A DNA stretch of 64,000 nucleotides from Bathymodiolus brooksi (Eukaryota > Mollusca > Bivalvia > Mytilida > Modiolidae). Within the stretch, counting starts at the first letter, position 1. Every line of letters begins with the position of its first letter. The notes beneath the pieces were generated by a model that ran no database searches, was not told the DNA's origin, and saw nothing but the letters and a program-made list of their open reading frames with translations. Shown piece by piece: positions 27,039-42,100 of the stretch. Location of the stretch: assembly GCA_963680875.1 (NCBI GenBank), contig OY804582.1, positions 56,190,646-56,254,645 of the forward strand. Reading direction: 5' to 3'. Both the position numbers and the translations under genes were made by a program.

Positions 27039-29210
27039 ATAGTCTTATTCCTGTACTACAATATCAAATAACCAAAACACAACATCCACCAAATAGTCGT
27101 ATTCCTGTACTACAATATCAAATAACCCAAACTCAACATCCACCAAATAGTCTTATTCCTGTACTACAATATCAAATAACCAAAACACAACATCCACCAA
27201 ATAGTCGTATTCCTGGACTACATTATTAAATAACCCAAACACAACATCCGCGAAATAGTCATATTCCTGTACTACATTATCAAATAACCCAAACACAACA
27301 TCCACCAAATAGTCGTATTCCTGTACTACAATATCACATAACCCAAACACAACATCAGCCAAATAGTCGTATTCCTGGACTACATTATCAAATAACCCAA
27401 ACACAACATCCGCCAAATAGTCATATTCCTGTACTACAATATCAAATAACCCAAACACAACATCAGCCAAATAGTCGTATTCCTGTACTACAATATCAAC
27501 TAACCTAAACACAACATCCACCAAATAGTCGTATTCATGTACTACAATATCAAATAACCCAAACACAACATCCACCAAATAGTCGTATTCCTGTACTGCA
27601 ATATTAAATCACCCAAACACAACATCCACCAAATAGTCGTATTCCTGTACTATAATATCAAATAACCCAAACACAACATCCACCAAATAGTCATATTCCT
27701 GTACTACAATATCAAATAACCCAAAGACAACATTCACCAAATAGTCGTATTCCTGTACTACAATATCAAATAACCCAAATACAGCATCCGCCAAATAGTC
27801 GTATTCCTGTACTACAATATCAAATAACCCAAACACAACATCCACCAAATAGTCGTATTCCTGTACTACAATATCAACTAACCTAAACACAACATCCACC
27901 AAATAGTCGTATTCCTGTACTACAATATCAAATAACCCAAACACAACATCCACCAAATAGTCATATTCCTGTACTACAATATCAAATAACCCAAACACAA
28001 CATCCGCCAAATAGTCGTATTCCTATACTACAATATCAATTAACCCAAACACAACATCCACCAAATAGTCATATTCTTGTACTACAATATCAAATAACCC
28101 AAACACAACATCCACCAAATAGTCGTATTCTTGTACTACAATATCAAATAACCCAAACACAACATCTACCAAATAGTCGTATTCATGTACTACAATATCA
28201 AATAATCCAAACACAACATCCACCAAATAGTCTTATTCCTGTACTACAATATCAAATAACCCAAACACAACATCCACCAAATAGTCGTATTCCTGTACTA
28301 CAATATCAAATAACCCAAACTCAACATCCACCAAATAGTCGTATTCCTGGACTACATTATTAAATAACCCAAACACAACATCCGCGAAATAGTCATATTC
28401 CTGTACTACAATATCAAATAACCCAAACACAACATCCACCAAATAGTCGTATTCCTGTACTACAATATCAAACAACTCAAACACAACATCCACCAAATAG
28501 TCGTATTCCTGTACTACAATATCACATAACCCAAACACAACATCAACAAAATAGTCGTATTCCTGGACTACATTATCAAATAACCCAAACACAACATCCG
28601 CCAAATAGTCATATTCCTGTACTACAATATCAAATAACCCAAACACAACATCCGCCAAATAGTCATATTCCTGTACTACAATATCAAATAACCCAAACAC
28701 AACATCAGCCAAATAGCCGTATTCCTGTACTACAATATCAAATAAGCCAAACGCAACATCAGCCAAATAGTCGTATTCCTGTACTACAATATCAAATAAC
28801 CCAAACACAACACCCACCAAATAGTCATATTCCTGTACTACAATATCAAATAACCTAAACACAACATCCACCAAATAGTCGTATTCATGTACTACAATAT
28901 CAAATAACCCAAGCACAACATCCACCAAATAGTCGTATTCCTGTACTGCAATATCAAATACCCCAAACACAACATCCACCAAATAGTGGTATTCCTGTAC
29001 TATAATATCAAATAACCCAAACACAACATCCACCAAATAGTCATATTCTTGTACTACAATATCAAATAACCCAAAGACAACATCCACCAAATAGTCGTAT
29101 TCCTGTACTACAATATCAAATAACCCATATACAGCATCCGCCAAATAGTCGTATTCCTGTACTACAATATCAAATAACCCAAACACAACATCAGCCAAAT
29201 AGTCATATTC
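26588..29210. repeat. Satellite stretch with ATTATTAAAT-marked subrepeats
   Basis: 54-bp units throughout. The distinctive unit with ATTATTAAAT followed by CCGCGAAATAG occurs at 25,116, 27,222 and 28,356, spaced 2,106 and 1,134 bp (39 and 21 units). The piece 27,609-28,356 matches 61,536-62,283 at offset 33,927, and 28,356-28,885 matches the last part of the window (63,471-64,000) at offset 35,115. It forms the right end of the collinear zone shared with the far end of the window. No gene-like sequence is present. Confidence 0.75.
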
Positions 29211-32200
29211 CTATACTACAATATCAAATAACCCAAACACAACATCCACCAAATAGTCGTATTCCTGTACTACAATATCAACTAACCTAAACACAACATC
29301 CACCAAATAGTCGTATTCCTGTACTACAATATCAAATAACCCAAACACAACATCCACCAAATAGTCATATTCCTGTACTATAATATCAAATAACCCAAAC
29401 ACAACATCCACCAAATAGTTATATTCCTGTACTACAATATCAAATAACCCAAACACAACATTCACCAAATAGTCATATTCCTGTACTACATTATCCAATA
29501 ACCCAAACACAACATCCACCAAATAGTCATATTCCTGTACTACAATATCAAATAACCCAAACACAACATCCACCAAATAGTCATATTCCTGTACTACAAT
29601 ATCAAATAACATAAACACAACATCCACCAAATAGTCATATTCCTGTACTACAATATCAAATAACCCAAACACAACATGAGCCAAATAGTCGTATTCCTGT
29701 ACTACAATATCAAATAACCCAAACACAACATCCACCAAATAGTCATATTCCTGTACTACAATATCAAATAACCCAAACACAACATCAGCCAAATAGTCAT
29801 ATTCCTGTACTACAATATCAAATAACATAAACACAACATCCACAAATAGTCATATTCCTGTACTACAATATCAAATAACCCAAACACAACATCCACCAAA
29901 TAGTCGTATTCCTGTACTACAATATCAAATATCCCAAACACAGCATCCACCAAATAGTCGTATTCCTGTACTACAATATCAAATAACCCAAACACAACAT
30001 CCACCAAATAGTCATATTCTTCTACTACAATATCAAATAACCCAAACACAACATCCACCAAATAGTCATATTCCTGTACTACAATATCAAATAACCCAAA
30101 CACAATATCCACCAATTAGTCATATTCCTGTACTACAATATCAAATAACCCAAACACAATATCCGCCAAATAGTCGTATTCCTGTACTACAATATCAAAT
30201 AACCCAAGCACAACATCCACCAAATAGTCGTATTCCTGTACTACAATATCAAATAACCCAAATACACCATCCACCAAATAGTCGTATTCCTGTACTACAA
30301 TATCAAATAACCCAAACACAACATTCGCCAAATAGTCGTATTCATGTACTACAATATCAATTAACGCAAACAGAACATCCACCAAATAGTCATATTCTTG
30401 TACTACAATATCAAATAACCCAAACACAACATCCGCCAAATAGTCATATTCCTGTACTACAATATCACATAACCCAAACACAACATCAACAAAATAGTCG
30501 TATTCCTGGACTACATTATCAAATAACCCAAACACAACATCCGCCAAATAGTCATATTCCTGTACTACAATATCAAATAACCCAAACACAACATCCGCCA
30601 AATAGTCATATTCCTGTACTACAATATCAAATAACCCAAACACAACATCAGCCAAATAGCCGTATTCCTGTACTACAATATCAAATAAGCCAAACGCAAC
30701 ATCAGCCAAATAGTCGTATTCCTGTACTACAATATCAAATAACCCAAACACAACACCCACCAAATAGTCATATTCCTGTACTACAATATCAAATAACCTA
30801 AACACAACATCCACCAAATAGTCGTATTCATGTACTACAATATCAAATAACCCAAGCACAACATCCACCAAATAGTCGTATTCCTGTACTGCAATATCAA
30901 ATACCCCAAACACAACATCCACCAAATAGTCGTATTCCTGTACTATAATATCAAATAACCCAAACACAACATCCACCAAATAGTCATATTCCTGTACTAC
31001 AATATCAAATAACCCAAAGACAACATCCACCAAATAGTCGTATTCCTGTACTACAATATCAAATAACCCATATACAGCATCCGCCAAATAGTCGTATTCC
31101 TGTACTACAATATCAAATAACCCAAACACAACATCAGCCAAATAGTCATATTCCTATACTACAATATCAAATAACCCAAACACAACATCCACCAAATAGT
31201 CGTATTCCTGTACTACAATATCAACTAACCTAAACACAACATCCACCAAATAGTCGTATTCCTGTACTACAATATCAAATAACCCAAACACAACATCCAC
31301 CAAATAGTCATATTCCTGTACTATAATATCAAATAACCCAAACACAACATCCACCAAATAGTTATATTCCTGTACTACAATATCAAATAACCCAAACACA
31401 ACATTCACCAAATAGTCATATTCCTGTACTACATTATCCAATAACCCAAACACAACATCCACCAAATAGTCATATTCCTGTACTACAATATCAAATAACC
31501 CAAACACAACATCCACCAAATAGTCATATTCCTGTACTACAATATCAAATAACATAAACACAACATCCACCAAATAGTCATATTCCTGTACTACAATATC
31601 AAATAACCCAAACACAACATGAGCCAAATAGTCGTATTCCTGTACTACAATATCAAATAACCCAAACACAACATCCACCAAATAGTCATATTCCTGTACT
31701 ACAATATCAAATAACCCAAACACAACATCAGCCAAATAGTCATATTCCTGTACTACAATATCAAATAACATAAACACAACATCCACAAATAGTCATATTC
31801 CTGTACTACAATATCAAATAACCCAAACACAACATCCACCAAATAGTCGTATTCCTGTACTACAATATCAAATATCCCAAACACAGCATCCACCAAATAG
31901 TCGTATTCCTGTACTACAATATCAAATAACCCAAACACAACATCCACCAAATAGTCATATTCTTCTACTACAATATCAAATAACCCAAACACAACATCCA
32001 CCAAATAGTCATATTCCTGTACTACAATATCAAATAACCCACACACAATATCCACCAATTAGTCATATTCCTGTACTACAATATCAAATAACCCAAACAC
32101 AATATCCGCCAAATAGTCGTATTCCTGTACTACAATATCAAATAACCCAAGCACAACATCCACCAAATAGTCGTATTCCTGTACTACAATATCAAATAAC

Positions 32201-35200
32201 CCAAATACACCATCCACCAAATAGTCGTATTCCTGTACTACAATATCAAATAACCCAAACACAACATTCGCCAAATAGTCGTATTCATGTACTACAATAT
32301 CAATTAACCCAAACACAACATCCACCAAATAGTCATATTCTTGTACTACAATATCAAATAACCCAAACACAACATCCACCAAATAGTCGTATTCTTGTAC
32401 TACAATATCAAATAACCCAAACACAACATCCACCAAATAGTCGTATTCCTGTACTACAATATCAAATAACCCAAACTCAACATCCACCAAATAGTCGTAT
32501 TCCTGGACTACATTATTAAATAACCCAAACACAACATCCGCGAAATAGTCATATTCCTGTACTACAATATCAAATAACCCAAACACAACATCCACCAAAT
32601 AGTCGTATTCCTGTACTACAATATCAAACAACTCAAACACAACATCCACCAAATAGTCGTATTCCTGTGCTACAATATCACATAACCCAAACACAACATC
32701 AGCCAAATAGTCGTATTCCTGGACTACATTATCAAATAACCCAAACACAACATCCGCCAAATAGTCATTTTCCTGTACTACAATATCAAATAACCCAAAC
32801 ACAACATCCGCCAAATAGTCATATTCCTGTACTACAATATCAAATAACCCAAACACAACATCAGCCAAATAGTCGTATTCCTGTACTACAATATCAACTA
32901 ACCTAAACACAACATCCACCAAATAGTCGTATTCATGTACTACAATATCAAATAACCCAAATACAACATCCACCAAATAGTCGTATTCCTGTACTGCAAT
33001 ATCAAATCACCCAAACACAACATCCACCAAATAGTCGTATTCCTGTACTGCAATATCAAATCACCCAAACACAACATCCACCAAATAGTCGTATTCCTGT
33101 ACTATAATATCAAATAACCCAAACACAACATCCACCAAATAGTTATATTCCTGTACTACAATATCAAATAACCCAAACACAACATTCACCAAATAGTCAT
33201 ATTCCTGTACTACATTATCCAATAACCCAAACACAACATCCACCAAATAGTCATATTCCTGTACTACAATATCAAATAACCCAAACACAACATCCACCAA
33301 ATAGTCATATTCCTGTACTACAATATCAAATAACATAAACACAACATCCACCAAATAGTCATATTCCTGTACTACAATATCAAATAACCCAAACACAACA
33401 TGAGCCAAATAGTCGTATTCCTGTACTACAATATCAAATAACCCAAACACAACATCCACCAAATAGTCATATTCCTGTACTACAATATCAAATAACCCAA
33501 ACACAACATCAGCCAAATAGTCATATTCCTGTACTACAATATCAAATAACATAAACACAACATCCACAAATAGTCATATTCCTGTACTACAATATCAAAT
33601 AACCCAAACACAACATCCACCAAATAGTCGTATTCCTGTACTACAATATCAAATATCCCAAACACAGCATCCACCAAATAGTCGTATTCCTGTACTACAA
33701 TATCAAATAACCCAAACACAACATCCACCAAATAGTCATATTCTTCTACTACAATATCAAATAACCCAAACACAACATCCACCAAATAGTCATATTCCTG
33801 TACTACAATATCAAATAACCCAAACACAATATCCACCAATTAGTCATATTCCTGTACTACAATATCAAATAACCCAAACACAATATCCGCCAAATAGTCG
33901 TATTCCTGTACTACAATATCAAATAACCCAAACACAACATCCACCAAATAGTCATATTCCTGTACTACAATATCAAATAACCCACACACAATATCCACCA
34001 ATTAGTCATATTCCTGTACTACAATATCAAATAACCCAAACACAATATCCGCCAAATAGTCGTATTCCTGTACTACAATATCAAATAACCCAAGCACAAC
34101 ATCCACCAAATAGTCGTATTCCTGTACTACAATATCAAATAACCCAAATACACCATCCACCAAATAGTCGTATTCCTGTACTACAATATCAAATAACCCA
34201 AACACAACATTCGCCAAATAGTCGTATTCATGTACTACAATATCAATTAACCCAAACACAACATCCACCAAATAGTCATATTCTTGTACTACAATATCAA
34301 ATAACCCAAACACAACATCCACCAAATAGTCGTATTCTTGTACTACAATATCAAATAACCCAAACACAACATCCACCAAATAGTCGTATTCCTGTACTAC
34401 AATATCAAATAACCCAAACTCAACATCCACCAAATAGTCGTATTCCTGGACTACATTATTAAATAACCCAAACACAACATCCGCGAAATAGTCATATTCC
34501 TGTACTACAATATCAAATAACCCAAACACAACATCCACCAAATAGTCGTATTCCTGTACTACAATATCAAACAACTCAAACACAACATCCACCAAATAGT
34601 CGTATTCCTGTGCTACAATATCACATAACCCAAACACAACATCAGCCAAATAGTCGTATTCCTGGACTACATTATCAAATAACCCAAACACAACATCCGC
34701 CAAATAGTCATTTTCCTGTACTACAATATCAAATAACCCAAACACAACATCCGCCAAATAGTCATATTCCTGTACTACAATATCAAATAACCCAAACACA
34801 ACATCAGCCAAATAGTCGTATTCCTGTACTACAATATCAACTAACCTAAACACAACATCCACCAAATAGTCGTATTCATGTACTACAATATCAAATAACC
34901 CAAATACAACATCCACCAAATAGTCGTATTCCTGTACTGCAATATCAAATCACCCAAACACAACATCCACCAAATAGTCGTATTCCTGTACTGCAATATC
35001 AAATCACCCAAACACAACATCCACCAAATAGTCGTATTCCTGTACTATAATATCAAATAACCCAAACACAACATCCACCAAATAGTTATATTCCTGTACT
35101 ACAATATCAAATAACCCAAACACAACATTCACCAAATAGTCATATTCCTGTACTACATTATCCAATAACCCAAACACAACATCCACCAAATAGTCATATT

Positions 35201-38200
35201 CCTGTACTACAATATCAAATAACCCAAACACAACATCCACCAAATAGTCATATTCCTGTACTACAATATCAAATAACATAAACACAACATCCACCAAATA
35301 GTCATATTCCTGTACTACAATATCAAATAACCCAAACACAACATGAGCCAAATAGTCGTATTCCTGTACTACAATATCAAATAACCCAAACACAACATCC
35401 ACCAAATAGTCATATTCCTGTACTACAATATCAAATAACCCAAACACAACATCAGCCAAATAGTCATATTCCTGTACTACAATATCAAATAACATAAACA
35501 CAACATCCACAAATAGTCATATTCCTGTACTACAATATCAAATAACCCAAACACAACATCCACCAAATAGTCGTATTCCTGTACTACAATATCAAATATC
35601 CCAAACACAGCATCCACCAAATAGTCGTATTCCTGTACTACAATATCAAATAACCCAAACACAACATCCACCAAATAGTCATATTCTTCTACTACAATAT
35701 CAAATAACCCAAACACAACATCCACCAAATAGTCATATTCCTGTACTACAATATCAAATAACCCAAACACAATATCCACCAATTAGTCATATTCCTGTAC
35801 TACAATATCAAATAACCCAAACACAATATCCGCCAAATAGTCGTATTCCTGTACTACAATATCAAATAACCCAAGCACAACATCCACCAAATAGTCGTAT
35901 TCCTGTACTACAATATCAAATAACCCAAATACACCATCCACCAAATAGTCGTATTCCTGTACTACAATATCAAATAACCCAAACACAACATTCGCCAAAT
36001 AGTCGTATTCATGTACTACAATATCAATTAACCCAAACACAACATCCACCAAATAGTCATATTCTTGTACTACAATATCAAATAACCCAAACACAACATC
36101 CACCAAATAGTCGTATTCTTGTACTACAATATCAAATAACCCAAACACAACATCCACCAAATAGTCGTATTCCTGTACTACAATATCAAATAACCCAAAC
36201 TCAACATCCACCAAATAGTCGTATTCCTGGACTACATTATTAAATAACCCAAACACAACATCCGCGAAATAGTCATATTCCTGTACTACAATATCAAATA
36301 ACCCAAACACAACATCCACCAAATAGTCGTATTCCTGTACTACAATATCAAACAACTCAAACACAACATCCACCAAATAGTCGTATTCCTGTGCTACAAT
36401 ATCACATAACCCAAACACAACATCAGCCAAATAGTCGTATTCCTGGACTACATTATCAAATAACCCAAACACAACATCCGCCAAATAGTCATTTTCCTGT
36501 ACTACAATATCAAATAACCCAAACACAACATCCGCCAAATAGTCATATTCCTGTACTACAATATCAAATAACCCAAACACAACATCAGCCAAATAGTCGT
36601 ATTCCTGTACTACAATATCAACTAACCTAAACACAACATCCACCAAATAGTCGTATTCATGTACTACAATATCAAATAACCCAAATACAACATCCACCAA
36701 ATAGTCGTATTCCTGTACTGCAATATCAAATCACCCAAACACAACATCCACCAAATAGTCGTATTCCTGTACTATAATATCAAATAACCCAAACACAACA
36801 TCCACCAAATAGTTATATTCCTGTACTATAATATCAAATAACCCAAACACAACATCCACCAAATAGTCATATTCCTGTACTACAATATCAAATAACCCAA
36901 AGACAACATCCACCAAATAGTCGTATTCCTGTACTACAATATCAAATAACCCAAACACAGCATCCGCCAAATAGTCGTATTCCTGTACTACAATATCAAA
37001 TAACCCAAACACAACATCCACCAAATAGTCATATTCCTGTACTATAATATCAAATAACCCAAACACAACATCCACCAAATAGTTATATTCCTGTACTACA
37101 ATATCAAATAACCCAAACACAACATTCACCAAATAGTCGTATTCCTGTACTACAATATCAAATAACCCAAACACAACATCAACCAAATAGTCATATTCTT
37201 CTACTACAATATCAAATAACCCAAATACAGCATCCGCCAAATAGTCGTATTCCTGTACTACAATATCAAATAACCCAAACACAACATCAGCCAAATAGTC
37301 ATATTCCTATACTACAATATCAAATAACCCAAACACAACATCCACCAAATAGTCGTATTCCTGTACTACAATATCAACTAACCTAAACACAACATCCACC
37401 AAATAGTCGTATTCCTGTACTACAATATCAAATAACCCAAACACAACATCCACCAAATAGTCATATTCCTGTACTATAATATCAAATAACCCAAACACAA
37501 CATCCACCAAATAGTCATATTCCTGTACTACAATATCAAATAACCCAAACACAACATTCACCAAATAGTCATATTCCTGTACTACATTATCAAAAAACCC
37601 AAACACAACATCCACCAAATAGTCATATTCCTGTACTACAATATCAAATAACCCAAACACAACATCCACCAAATAGTCATATTCCTGTACTACAATATCA
37701 AATAACATAAACACAACATCCACCAAATAGTCATATTCCTGTACTACAATATCAAATAACCCAAACACAACATGAGCCAAATAGTCGTATTCCTGTACTA
37801 CAATATCAAATAACCCAAACACAACATCCACCAAATAGTCATATTCCTGTACTACAATATCAAATAACCCAAACACAACATCAGCCAAATAGTCATATTC
37901 CTGTACTACAATATCAAATAACATAAACACAACATCCACAAATAGTCATATTCCTGTACTACAATATCAAATAACCCAAACACAACATCCACCAAATAGT
38001 CGTATTCCTGTACTACAATATCAAATAACCCAAACACAGCATCCACCAAATAGTCGTATTCCTGTACTACAATATCAAATAACCCAAACACAACATCCAC
38101 CAAATAGTCATATTCTTCTACTACAATATCAAATAACCCAAACACAACATCCACCAAATAGTCATATTCCTGTACTACAATATCAAATAACCCAAACACA

Positions 38201-39129
38201 ATATCTACCAATTAGTCATATTCCTGTACTACAATATCAAATAACCCAAACACAATATCCGCCAAATAGTCGTATTCCTGTACTACAATATCAAATAACC
38301 CAAGCACAACATCCACCAAATAGTCGTATTCCTGTACTACAATATCAAATAACCCAAATACACCATCCACCAAATAGTCGTATTCCTGTACTACAATATC
38401 AAATAACCCAAACACAACATTCGCCAAATAGTCGTATTCATGTACTACAATATCAATTAACCCAAACACAACATCCACCAAATAGTCATATTCTTGTACT
38501 ACAATATCAAATAACCCAAACACAACATCCACCAAATAGTCGTATTCTTGTACTACAATATCAAATAACCCAAACACAACATCCACCAAATAGTCGTATT
38601 CTTGTACTACAATATCAAATAACCCAAACTCAACATCCACCAAATAGTCGTATTCCTCGACTACATTATTAAATAACCCAAACACAACATCCGCGAAATA
38701 GTCATATTCCTGTACTACAATATCAAATAACCCAAACACAACATCCACCAAATAGTCGTATTCCTGTACTACAATATCAAACAACTCAAACACAACATCC
38801 ACCAAATAGTCGTATTCCTGTACTACAATATCACATAACCCAAACACAACATCAGCCAAATAGTCGTATTCCTGGACTACATTATCAAATAACCCAAACA
38901 CAACATCCGCCAAATAGTCATTGTCCTGTACTACAATATCAAATAACCCAAACACAACATCCGCCAAATAGTCATATTCCTGTACTACAATATCAAATAA
39001 CCCAAACACAACATCAGCCAAATAGTCGTATTCCTGTACTACAATATCAACTAACCTAAACACAACATCCACCAAATAGTCGTATTCATGTACTACAATA
39101 TCAAATAACCCAAACACAACATCCACCAA
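29211..39129. repeat. Higher-order array of five about 1.8-2.4-kb repeats
   Basis: Five tandem higher-order copies are marked by the same one-base-short unit, CATCCACAAATAG, preceded by AACATAAACAC. It begins at 29,837, 31,780, 33,561, 35,504 and 37,933, giving steps of 1,943, 1,781, 1,943 and 2,429 bp. These are 36, 33, 36 and 45 units, each minus the single missing base. Other markers recur in register: CATGAGCC, TTCTTCTAC, ATACACCATCC, CACAATATCCACCAATTAG and GTCATTTTCC. Predicted peptides of up to 305 residues are identical in the copies at 32,059, 34,002 and 35,783. Length differences are whole units, so the copies vary by unit gain and loss. A sixth copy of the marker lies at 45,552 inside a larger duplication. 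Confidence 0.88.
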
Positions 39130-42100
39130 ATAGTCGTATTCCTGTACTGCAATATCAAATCACCCAAACACAACATCCACCAAATAGTCGTATTCCTGTA
39201 CTATAATATCAAATAACCCAAACACAACATCCACCAAATAGTCATATTCCTGTACTACAATATCAAATAACCCAAAGACAACATCCACCAAATAGTCGTA
39301 TTCCTGTACTACAATATCAAATAACCAAATACAGCATCCGCCAAATAGTCGTATTCCTGTACTACAATATCAAATAACCCAAACACAACATCCACCAACT
39401 AGTCATATTCCTGTACTATAATATCAAATAACCCAAACACAACATCCACCAAATAGTTATATTCCTGTACTACAATATCAAATAACCCAAACACAACATT
39501 CACCAAATAGTCGTATTCCTGTACTACAATATCAAATAACCCAAACACAACATCCATCAAATAGTCATATTCCTGTACTACATTATCAAATAACCCAAAC
39601 ACAACATCCACCAAATAGTCATATTCCTGTACTACAATATCAAATAACCCAAACACAACATCAGCCAAATAGTCATATTCCTGTACTACAATATCAAATA
39701 ACCCTAACACAACATCAGCCAAATAGTCGTATTCCTGTACTACAATATCAAATAACCCAAACACAACATCCACCAAATAGTCATATTCCTGTACTACAAT
39801 ATCAAATAATCCAAACACAACATCCACCAAATAGTGGTATTCCTGTACTACAATATCAAATAACCCAAACACAACATCCACCAAATAGTCATATTCCTGT
39901 ACTATAATATCAAATAACCCAAACACAACATCCACCAAATAGTCGTATACCTGTACAACAATATCAAACAACCCAAGCACAACATTCACCAAATAGTCGT
40001 ATTCCTGTACTACAATATCAAATAACCCAAATACAACATCCACCAAATAATGGTATACCTGTACTACAATATCAAATAACCCAAACACAACATCCATCAA
40101 ATAGTCGTATACCAGTACTACAATATCAAATAACCCAAACACAACATCCACCAAATAGTCCTTATTCCTGTACTACAATATCAAATAACCCAAACACAAC
40201 ATCCGCCAAATATTCGTATTCCTGTACTACAATATCAAATAACCCAAGCACAACATCCACCAAATAGTCGTATTCTTGTACTACAATATCAAATAACCCA
40301 AACACAACATCAGCCAAATAGTCATATTCCTGTACTACAATATCAAATAACCCAAACACAACATCCACCAAATAGTCGTATTCTTGTACTACAATATCCA
40401 ATAACCCAAACACAACATCCACCAAATAGTCGTATTCCTGTACTACAATATCAAATAACCCAAACACAACATCCACCAAATAGTCATATTCCTGTACTAC
40501 ATTATCAAATAACCAAAAACACAGCATCCACCAAATAGTCATATTCCTGTACTACAATATCAAATAACCCAAACACAACATCCACCAAATAGTCGTATTC
40601 CTGTCCTACAATATCAGATAACCCAAACACAACATCAGCCAAATAGTCGTATTCCTGGACTACAATATCAAATAACCCAAACACAACATCAGCCAAATAG
40701 TCATATTCCTGTACTACAATATCAAAATAACCCAAACACAACATCAGCCAAATAGTCATATTCCTGTACTACAATATCAAATAACCCAAACACAACATCA
40801 GCCAAATAGTCGTATTCCTGTACTACAATATCAAATAACCCAAACACAACATCCGCCAAATAGTCATATTCCTGTACTACAATATCAAATAATCCAAACA
40901 CAACATCCACCAAATAGTGGTATTCCTGTACTACAATATTAAATAACCCAAACACAACATCCACCAAATAGTCATATTCCTGTACTACAATATCAAATAA
41001 CCCAAACACAACATCCACCAAATAGTCATATTCCTGTACTACAATATCAAATAACCCAAATACAACATCCACCAAAAATGGTATACCTGTACTACAATAT
41101 CAAATAACCCAAATACAACATCCACCAAATAATGGTATACCTGTACTACAATATCAAATAACCCAAACACAACATCCACCAAATAGTCGTATTCCTGTAC
41201 TACAATATCAAATAACCCAAACACAACATCCACCAAATAGTCGTATTCCTGTACTACAATATCAAATAACCCAAACACAACATCCGCCAAATAGTCGTAT
41301 TCCTGTACTACAATATCAAATAACCCAAACACAACACCCGCCAAATAGTCGTATTTCTGTATTACAATATCAAATAACCCAAACACAACACCCGCCAAAT
41401 AGTCATATTCTTGCACTACAATATCAAATAACCCAAACACAACATCCACCAAATAGTCGTATTCTTGTACTACAATATCCAATAACCCAAACACAACATC
41501 CACCAAATAGTCATATTCCTGTACTACAATATCAAATAACCCAAACACAACATCAACCAAATAGTCATATTCCTGTACTACAATATCAAATAACCCAAAC
41601 AAAACATCCACCAACTAGTCGTATTCCTGGACTACAAAATCAAATAACCCAAACACAACATCCGCCAAATAGTCATATTCTTGTACTACAATATCAAATA
41701 ACCCAAACACAACATTCGCCAAATAGTCGTATTCCTGTACTACAATATCAAATAACCCAAACACAACATCCACCAAATAGTCATATTCCTGTACTACAAT
41801 ATCAAATAACCAAAAACACAACATCCACCAAATAGTCATATTCCTGTACTACAATATCAAATAACCCAAACACAACATCCACCAAATAGTTTTATTCCTG
41901 TTCTACAATATCAGATAACCCAAACACAACATCAGCCAAATAGTCGTATTCCTGTACTACAATATCAAATAACCCAAACACAAAATCCACCAAATAGTCA
42001 TATTCCTGTACTACAATATCAAATAACCAAAAACACAACATCCACCAAATAGTCATATTCCTGTACTACAATATCAAATAACCCAAACACAACATCCACC

